Shown here: piece after piece, positions 1-4,100 of the stretch | Layout: the number at the start of each line of letters is the position of its first letter | Numbering within the stretch: the first letter of the stretch is position 1 | Assembly (NCBI GenBank): GCA_964519095.1 | Contig: CAZFHV010000198.1 | Coordinates: 1-5,579 of the forward strand | Direction of reading: 5' to 3' | Length of the DNA: 5,579 bases | DNA from: JAEHCY01 sp964519095 | GTDB taxonomy: Bacteria; Pseudomonadota; Gammaproteobacteria; Chromatiales; Chromatiaceae | Made by a program: the position numbers and the translations under genes | The notes under the pieces: generated by a model | Told to the model about the DNA's origin: nothing | Seen by the model: the letters and a program-made list of their open reading frames with translations, nothing else | The model's database searches: none

Positions 1-556
1 AGATCGGGCTCCTCGGCCAACAGGACCTGGCTCTTGCCCCGGACCCTCGCGGCGGCTCCTTGGGCTTGCTCACCTTGGCGAGAGGATTGGACTCTACCCA
101 CTGCCATTCCTTCACGGCGATGGTGAAGGCGTGTGACAGGGCGGCCAGGTAGCGCACCACGGTCGATAGGCTGGCGGTCGGCCCCCTGGGGGTGGGCTGC
201 GCGGCCAGGCGGTCGGGGGTCTCGGCGATCAAGGCGGGGGTCACATCCGCCAAGGTGCGCTTGCCGATCTGGGCCTTCCACCACGCAAGTTGCCGGGTTT
301 GGTGGGGGCCGTCCTTCTTGGTGGGCAGCACCTCCCGCGTGTATCGCTCGATCACATCGGTGAGAGAGTGGCGCTTGGCTTCGGGGGTGGGGAAGTGCCT
401 CCCTTCGCGGATCGCGGACTCGGTCGCGGCAGCCCAGCGCTTGGCGTCGGTCAGACGCTCGAACGTGGCCTGCTGGCGCGAGTGGCCTTTCAGCCGGATG
501 TCGACGCGGTAGCTCTTGGAACCATCGGCCTGGGGCCGTAGAGTGATGGTAGCCAT
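1..556 (-). CDS. Tyrosine recombinase (phage/island integrase), N-terminal part; runs off the left edge
   Basis: The 185 codons seen read as a site-specific integrase of the kind that inserts islands or prophages into tRNA genes. Residues 1-55 (start MATITLRPQADG, then SYRVDIRLKGHSRQQATFER and LTDAKRWAAATESAIREGRH) resemble the arm-type DNA-binding domain. Residues 63-168 (SLTDVIERYTREVLPTKK, LAWWKAQIGKRTLADVTPAL, YLAALSHAFTIAVKEWQW, ESNPLAKVSKPKEP) match the SAM-like core-binding domain. The catalytic domain with the R-H-R-Y residues lies beyond position 1 and is not seen. The ATG at 556 has a strong Shine-Dalgarno (AGGAGG, 569-564) 7 nt upstream. The gene lies downstream of tRNA-Leu in the same orientation, the classic arrangement for a tRNA-integrated element. 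After residue 170 (KPKEPPRG) the reading frame stops looking like the family. The -1 frame (VRGKSQVLLAEEPD) looks better, so a frameshift near 44-46 is possible and the gene may be broken. Family identification is by recognition, not by a search. Confidence 0.88.
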   Translation of the reverse strand, partial: MATITLRPQADGSKSYRVDIRLKGHSRQQATFERLTDAKRWAAATESAIREGRHFPTPEAKRHSLTDVIERYTREVLPTKKDGPHQTRQLAWWKAQIGKRTLADVTPALIAETPDRLAAQPTPRGPTASLSTVVRYLAALSHAFTIAVKEWQWVESNPLAKVSKPKEPPRGSGARARSCWPRSPI

Positions 557-590
557 TGCCGAACCTCCTCTCAGGTCGGGTGGTGGGCAG

Positions 591-624
591 GGCCTCGGGG
601 GTGTTGGTCGCACCCCTGGGGGCC
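591..624 (-). promoter_or_regulatory. Hairpin in the integrase 5' leader
   Basis: GGGGTG (598-603) and CACCCC (611-616) are perfect inverted repeats around a 7-nt loop. They are bracketed by GGCC at 591-594 and at 621-624, which can extend the stem with an internal bulge. In the minus-strand transcript the structure would lie about 20 nt before the Shine-Dalgarno of the integrase. It could affect translation or stability, but GC-rich DNA forms such hairpins easily, so the role is inference. Confidence 0.35.
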
Positions 625-672
625 GTTTCAAGAACAGCCTACAACGTACCAAAAAGGCTGCAAAAGGCAACC

Positions 673-726
673 TAGGATTAAACATCCTATGCACGCCATA
701 CACAACTGTATGATCTAGCTATAGAT
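673..726. promoter_or_regulatory. Three consecutive inverted repeats over the integrase promoter (candidate operators)
   Basis: Three perfect short dyads follow one another. TAGGAT-5 nt-ATCCTA spans 673-689 and overlaps the candidate -10. CATACA-4 nt-TGTATG spans 697-712 and overlaps the candidate -35. ATCTA-4 nt-TAGAT spans 713-726, just upstream. Their sequences differ, so they need not bind one protein. Dyads of this size over a promoter are typical of repressor or recombination directionality factor sites. The binding protein is unknown; it might be encoded by the element left of the window. Confidence 0.4.
677..705 (-). promoter_or_regulatory. Candidate sigma-70 promoter of the integrase gene
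   Basis: On the minus strand, TTGTGT (705-700; 3 of 6 match to TTGACA) and TTTAAT (682-677; 5 of 6 match to TATAAT) are separated by exactly 17 bp. They lie in the only clearly A+T-richer stretch of this part of the window (about 625-730). Transcription would start near 670 and give a leader of about 110 nt before the integrase ATG at 556. Inverted repeats cover both hexamers (described separately), which supports a controlled promoter. The -35 match is weak. Confidence 0.45.
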
Positions 727-731
727 TCCCA

Positions 732-917
732 GTGCGCCACGAACGCATGGCGCACTAGCGGCGCACTCAGGAAAAAACAGCCTTCGCGAACGTGCTCTAG
801 GTCAGTTTTGCCGGGCCTTCGCGGGGTGGTCTCGGGGCGTTGCCGGGGGTGGTCATGGCGCACTTGGGGTGCGCCTTGTGGTGGGTTGTTGTGCGCCAGT
901 GCGCCATGAGTGCGCCA
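732..917. repeat. Array of eight GTGCGCCA motifs in two clusters, candidate integrase arm-type or accessory-factor sites
   Basis: The octamer GTGCGCCA occurs in forward orientation at 732-739, 891-898, 899-906 and 910-917, and as its complement TGGCGCAC at 748-755 and 856-863. One-mismatch copies lie at 759-766 (CGGCGCAC) and 869-876 (GTGCGCCT). Copies at 746-756, 854-864 and 898-908 share an 11-bp extension, AGTGCGCCATG or its complement. Cluster one (732-766) adjoins the integrase promoter region; cluster two (856-917) ends about 50 bp from the tRNA-Leu 3' end. Repeats between an integrase gene and its tRNA attachment core are the expected place for integrase arm sites or excisionase sites. 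That function is inferred; the repeats themselves are directly visible. The rest of 557-969 shows no convincing gene. Confidence 0.6.
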
Positions 918-969
918 AGGCGGGCTAGAGCGATGGATCTATTCGCGCAAAGAGCTTGATTTTGCGGTG

Positions 970-1000
970 TGCCCGGGGCGGGACTCGAACCCGCACGGCC
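970..1000 (-). other. Presumed attachment site (att) core in the 3' end of tRNA-Leu
   Basis: The integrase gene sits downstream of the tRNA-Leu 3' end and the arm-like repeats lie between them. The crossover core is therefore most likely in the T-arm/acceptor 3' half of this tRNA gene. The exact limits cannot be fixed because the matching copy at the other end of the element is outside the window. Confidence 0.35.
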
Positions 1001-1051
1001 GAAGCCGAGGGATTTTAAGTCCCTTGCGTCTACCGATTTCGCCACCCGGGC
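970..1051 (-). tRNA. tRNA-Leu (anticodon UAA)
   Basis: The minus strand folds into a complete 82-nt class II tRNA. The acceptor stem GCCCGGG (1051-1045) pairs with CCCGGGC (977-971), with discriminator A at 970. The D arm has GCG/CGC and contains GGTAGA. The anticodon stem AGGGA/TCCCT encloses loop CTTAAAA, giving anticodon UAA. The long variable arm CGGC-TTCG-GCCG is typical of leucine tRNAs. The T arm GCGGG-TTCGAGT-CCCGC is intact. CCA is not encoded: the discriminator is followed by CAC. It follows tRNA-Cys by 57 nt and is probably cotranscribed with it. The lost CCA could reflect replacement of the 3' flank by the integrated element. Confidence 0.96.
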
Positions 1052-1067
1052 GGGATCAAGGGAACCC

Positions 1068-1100
1068 ATCCGACCGACAGAGAACAGGGGTACGTCGGAT
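1068..1100 (-). other. Hairpin in the spacer between tRNA-Cys and tRNA-Leu
   Basis: ATCCGAC (1068-1074) and GTCGGAT (1094-1100) form a perfect 7-bp stem around a 19-nt loop in the 57-nt spacer. In a joint precursor it would separate the two tRNAs and could be a processing determinant. There is no T tract, so it is not an intrinsic terminator. Confidence 0.35.
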
Positions 1101-1108
1101 AGGTGAGA

Positions 1109-1182
1109 TGGAGGCTGAGCCCGGAATCGAACCGAGGTACACGGCTTTGCAGGCCGCTGCATAACCACTCTGCCACTCAGCC
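1109..1182 (-). tRNA. tRNA-Cys (anticodon GCA), CCA encoded
   Basis: The minus strand folds into a 74-nt tRNA including the encoded CCA (1111-1109). The acceptor stem GGCTGAG (1182-1176) pairs with CTCAGCC (1119-1113). The discriminator at 1112 is U, a known identity element of cysteine tRNA. The anticodon stem CGGC/GCCG encloses loop CTGCAAA, giving anticodon GCA. The T arm contains GGTTCGATTCC. It precedes tRNA-Leu(UAA) in the same direction, as in the E. coli glyW-cysT-leuZ cluster, but no tRNA-Gly is visible upstream (1183-1342). Confidence 0.96.
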
Positions 1183-1234
1183 ATTCAACGATTTCAGTCG
1201 GTTAGCAGATGCTCGCTGCCTCACGACGACGAAG

Positions 1235-1263
1235 ATACTACCACAATCGACAGGCGGCGGCAG
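1235..1263 (-). promoter_or_regulatory. Weak candidate promoter for the tRNA-Cys/tRNA-Leu unit
   Basis: On the minus strand TAGTAT (1240-1235; 5 of 6 to TATAAT) is preceded at 17 bp by CTGCCG (1263-1258; 3 of 6 to TTGACA). Transcription would start about 45-50 nt upstream of the tRNA-Cys 5' end. The preceding gene ends at 1343, so readthrough from it is an alternative. The -35 match is poor. Confidence 0.25.
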
Positions 1264-1296
1264 CCCGCGACCGCGGTCCCTGATGCTCTCCTCGGC

Positions 1297-1325
1297 CGCC
1301 GGTGGCCCAGGGTCCGCCACCGGCG
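1297..1325 (-). terminator. Strong GC hairpin just after the OmpA-family gene; possible transcription end without a T tract
   Basis: A 10-bp perfect stem (1297-1306 with 1316-1325, sequence CGCCGGTGGC) encloses a 9-nt loop and starts 18 bp downstream of the stop codon at 1345-1343. No run of T follows on the minus strand, so it is not a canonical intrinsic terminator. It may stabilise the mRNA 3' end or assist factor-dependent termination. Confidence 0.35.
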
Positions 1326-1342
1326 CCCAGGTCGCCTCGCAC

Positions 1343-3874
1343 TCAGTACCGCCGAACCGTGACGGTGACGTTGGCGACATCCGTGCCGCCCCGCCCGTCA
1401 TTGGCGGTGTAGGTAAAGGTGTCGGTACCGCGGAAGCCCAGGTTCGGCTTATAGCTCACGGTGGTGCCGTTGGTGGTGGCGGTGCCGTTCGCCGGCTGGG
1501 TGATGGCCGAGACCTTGAGGGGGTCGCCGTCGGGGTCGGAGTCGTTGGCAAGGACCTCGATCTTCACCGTCTTGCCCGGGTTAGTGACCGCCTGGTCATC
1601 GTTCGCCGTCGGCGGGCGGTTCTGCCCGCCGACGCCCTGGCGCACGGTGATCCTCACCGTGGCACTGTTGCTCAAGCCCCCGCGGCCATCGTTGGCCACG
1701 TAGGTGAAGGAGTCGATGCCGAAGAACCCCGGGTTTGGCCGGTAGGTGATCGATGCCCCGTTGTTGACCACAGAGCCATGGCTGGGCTGGGTGACCTGCT
1801 CCACCGCCAGGGTGTCGCCGTCCGGATCGCTGTCGTTGCTGAGCACGGCAATAGACTGGCCGGGGCTGTCCTGGTCCACCGTCGCCGAGTCGTCGTGGGC
1901 CACCGGCGGCCGATTTTGCCCACCGCCACCCTGGCGCACGTTAACCGTCACCGTAGCCGTGTTGCTCAAGCCCCCGCGGCCATCGTTGGCCACGTAGGTG
2001 AAGGAGTCGATGCCGAAGAACCCCGGGTTTGGCCGGTAGGTGACCGATCCCCCGTTGTTGACCAGGGAGCCGCGGCTAGGCTGGGTGACCCGCTCCACTG
2101 CCAGGGTGTCGCCGTCCGGATCGCTGTCGTTGCTGAGCACGGCGATGGACTGGCCGGGACTGTCCTGGTCCACAGTCGCGGAGTCGTCACGGGCGACCGG
2201 CGGGCGGTTCTGCCCCCCGCCTTGGGAGACGGTCACCGTGACGGTCGCCGTGTTGCTGAAGCCGCCTCGGCCATCCTTCGCCACATAGGTGAAGGTATCG
2301 GTGCCGGTAAAGCCGGCATTGGGCCGATAGGTGACCGAGCTGCCGTTGTTGACTACGGAGCCATGGCCCGGCTGGGTGACCCGGTCCACCGACAGGGTGT
2401 CGCCGTCGGGATCGCTGTCGTTGGCCAGTACGCCGATGGCCTGCCCGGCGCTGTTCTGCGGCACCGTCGCCGCATCGTCACGGGCGACAGGGTCGCGGTT
2501 GAGCGGCTGGCGATCCTTGAGCTCGCTGGTGGTGCTGGTCTTCTTGGTCCGGTAGTAATCCACGGTCCGTTTATGGTCCATGGGATTGTGCAGGGCCCGC
2601 TCCACCCACACGGGCTCGGTCTTCCAGGCGGCGGCCACGGTGGCCGGCTGCTGGACGCTGGTCGCCTGGATGTCGACACGGCGGTTCTTCTGGCGACTGG
2701 CCTCAGTGTCGTTGGGATATTTGGGATCCAGCTCGCCACGGCCCGAGGCGATCAGCTGGTTGGGATCGCAACCCTGCTGGACCAGGTAGTCGCGCACTGC
2801 CTTCGCCCGGCGCTCCGAGAGCCTCTGGTTGTAAGGGACAGTACCGATGCTGCAGGTGTGGCCCACCACTTTGACCGTACCCACCACCTGGCCCCCCTTG
2901 ATCTTGCTGCCCACCTCGTCGAGGCTGTTGCGGCTGGCTGGACGCAGGGTCGCGCGATCGAAATCGAAGAAGGCGTTTGAATCCAGGCTCAGCTCGCTCT
3001 TGACCAGGGTGGGCTCTGGGGCCGGCAGCGGAGTCGTCGACGGCCGGTAAGGCGCGCCGAAGTGGTAGGTGTAGAGGAGCAGGATGCGGGCGTCCGTGTC
3101 TTCGGAGTCGTAGTTGCCCGACTTCTTATAGACCTCCCCCCGCACCGCGATGCTGTGGGGGGAATTCCGGAAGAACTTCTCGGCGCCGAGCATGAAGGTG
3201 AGCTGGTTGGAGTTCTCCTTACCCCACTCGAAGTCCAGACCCGTCACCACCCGCAGCAGCGGCTCCTCGTAGAAGTGGCCCGCCCGCAGGCCGATGCCAT
3301 AGTCGTAAGGCCGCTCGTAGAGGCTCGTGACCGTGGTGATATCCCAGGTCTCTTGGTAGGGAACACCATTGTCGATGACGTTGCGCGTCTCGGTGGTGGT
3401 ATCCACGGACTGGGAGACCCGCCGCTTCCCGCTGATCCCCGCCGCCCCATAGGCCCCGAGGAAGTAGTTCTGCTTCTCCATGCCCCAGCCTGCGGTGATC
3501 TTGCGGTCATGCTGCTGATTCTGGTCGAACGCCACGAAGGCCTTCTGCACCGAGAGCTTGTCGGGGTCTTCGTTGGGCTCGCCGCCCACCAGCCAGTGAT
3601 AGTTCAACTGGGCCCCGCCGGCGTCGTTGCCCAGCCAGCCCGACGCCAGCCAGGCATCGGTGGCAGTCTCGTAGAGCACGCCGGCGACCTCCCCCACCAG
3701 GTCGAACTCCGAGTCGTAGCCCAGGGAGAGCTGGGCACGACTGCCGACGTAGGTGAGCTGGCCTCCCTGATTGGTCGCCTGGGCACCAGTCTGGGGATCG
3801 GCGGCCTGCTGGGCACTCGCCAGTCCGCAGGCGGCAGAGAAGATAGCTCCGGCAAGCAATGGCAGTTTCCGCAT
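1343..3874 (-). CDS. OmpA-family outer-membrane protein with four C-terminal cadherin/Ig-like repeats
   Basis: This is an 843-residue exported protein, probably an outer-membrane barrel anchored to peptidoglycan. Counting from the Met at 3874, residues 1-21 (MRKLPLLAGAIFSAACGLASA) are a signal peptide cut before QQ. Residues about 40-273 are rich in alternating hydrophobic/aromatic strands and end in LLLYTYHFG, like a closing barrel strand. A Pro-rich linker (278-294) follows. Residues about 293-405 form an OmpA-like peptidoglycan-binding domain: FFDFDRATLRP, VVGHTCSIG, YNQRLSERRAKAV, QKNRRVDI. The Asp of GHTD is Cys341; the Arg of LSxRRA (Arg356) is kept. After a charged linker (406-459) come four Big_9/cadherin-like repeats (460-550, 556-648, 654-746, 752-841), each with NDSDPDGD and TFTYxAxDGRGG-type motifs. 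The start at 3874 is preferred because GAGGA precedes it by 8 nt. An ATG at 3895 would add seven residues but lacks a ribosome-binding site. It is transcribed divergently from the di-heme cytochrome gene. Confidence 0.9.
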   Translation of the reverse strand: MRKLPLLAGAIFSAACGLASAQQAADPQTGAQATNQGGQLTYVGSRAQLSLGYDSEFDLVGEVAGVLYETATDAWLASGWLGNDAGGAQLNYHWLVGGEPNEDPDKLSVQKAFVAFDQNQQHDRKITAGWGMEKQNYFLGAYGAAGISGKRRVSQSVDTTTETRNVIDNGVPYQETWDITTVTSLYERPYDYGIGLRAGHFYEEPLLRVVTGLDFEWGKENSNQLTFMLGAEKFFRNSPHSIAVRGEVYKKSGNYDSEDTDARILLLYTYHFGAPYRPSTTPLPAPEPTLVKSELSLDSNAFFDFDRATLRPASRNSLDEVGSKIKGGQVVGTVKVVGHTCSIGTVPYNQRLSERRAKAVRDYLVQQGCDPNQLIASGRGELDPKYPNDTEASRQKNRRVDIQATSVQQPATVAAAWKTEPVWVERALHNPMDHKRTVDYYRTKKTSTTSELKDRQPLNRDPVARDDAATVPQNSAGQAIGVLANDSDPDGDTLSVDRVTQPGHGSVVNNGSSVTYRPNAGFTGTDTFTYVAKDGRGGFSNTATVTVTVSQGGGQNRPPVARDDSATVDQDSPGQSIAVLSNDSDPDGDTLAVERVTQPSRGSLVNNGGSVTYRPNPGFFGIDSFTYVANDGRGGLSNTATVTVNVRQGGGGQNRPPVAHDDSATVDQDSPGQSIAVLSNDSDPDGDTLAVEQVTQPSHGSVVNNGASITYRPNPGFFGIDSFTYVANDGRGGLSNSATVRITVRQGVGGQNRPPTANDDQAVTNPGKTVKIEVLANDSDPDGDPLKVSAITQPANGTATTNGTTVSYKPNLGFRGTDTFTYTANDGRGGTDVANVTVTVRRY
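1352..2497 (-). repeat. Four tandem in-frame repeats of about 290 bp encoding Ig-like domains
   Basis: The units begin with Asn-Arg-Pro/Asp-Pro and lie at 2497-2225, 2209-1931, 1915-1637 and 1621-1352, with periods of 288, 294 and 294 bp. Units two and three are nearly identical and share an uninterrupted 84-bp match (1960-2043 and 1666-1749). Unit four is the most diverged, and unit one is intermediate. Gly/Gln-rich linkers (GGGQNRPP-type) join them. Such arrays change copy number by recombination and may assemble poorly from short reads. Confidence 0.9.
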
Positions 3875-3944
3875 CTTATTGTTCCTCAGCTTCATCGGGT
3901 CGCGCCTGACAGCGGTCTCATCGCCCCCTCCCGCCCAGGCGTTG

Positions 3945-3972
3945 CTGGCTAAATTCGACTAAGATAAGCCAG
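3945..3972. promoter_or_regulatory. Imperfect inverted repeat in the divergent intergenic region
   Basis: CTGGCT (3945-3950) and AGCCAG (3967-3972) are perfect 6-bp inverted arms, extendable to 8 bp with one mismatch, around a centre of 12-16 bp. They lie in the A+T-richest part of the region between the two divergent start codons (3875-4100), about 70 bp before the OmpA-family start and 128 bp before the cytochrome start. This is a plausible site for a shared regulator. I could not place convincing -35/-10 pairs for either gene, and nothing else was recognised in this spacer. Confidence 0.3.
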
Positions 3973-4100
3973 TTTCGGCTCCGATATCTACAAGCAATTG
4001 CGGAAGCGGGAGACCCGGTCGCTAGGTTGGGTCCTGGCCGGTGGTCCATGTTGCCGCCTGATCGTGCCAATCCCAGAGGCTTCACACCCAGGAGCAGTCG

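Noticed and set aside
133..713. Several overlapping plus-strand open frames over the integrase region
   Set aside because: They are antisense to the well-supported integrase N-terminus and have low-complexity Arg/Gly/Trp-rich products.
732..917. CRISPR array
   Set aside because: The repeats are only 8-11 bp, in both orientations and irregularly spaced.
910..1164. Plus-strand open frame of 84 codons
   Set aside because: It is antisense to both tRNA genes, has no ribosome-binding site and no recognisable protein features.
797..1168. Minus-strand open frame of 123 codons
   Set aside because: Most of it is translation through the tRNA-Cys and tRNA-Leu genes (VAKSVDARDLKSLGFGRAGSS is a familiar spurious tRNA translation).
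1103..2980. Long plus-strand open frame (625 codons) antisense to the OmpA-family gene
   Set aside because: It begins inside the tRNA-Cys gene, has no ribosome-binding site, and gives a Val/Gly/Arg/His-rich translation with no recognisable domain. It is the expected antisense shadow of a repetitive GC-rich gene.
3806..3811. Possible lipobox Cys in the OmpA-family signal peptide (SAAC)
   Set aside because: The -3 position is Ser rather than Leu/Val/Ile, and a good signal peptidase I site (ASA-Q) follows; a lipoprotein is unlikely.
3062..3952. Plus-strand open frame of 296 codons antisense to the 5' half of the OmpA-family gene
   Set aside because: It has no signal peptide, no ribosome-binding site and no domain match; it overlaps a convincing gene completely.
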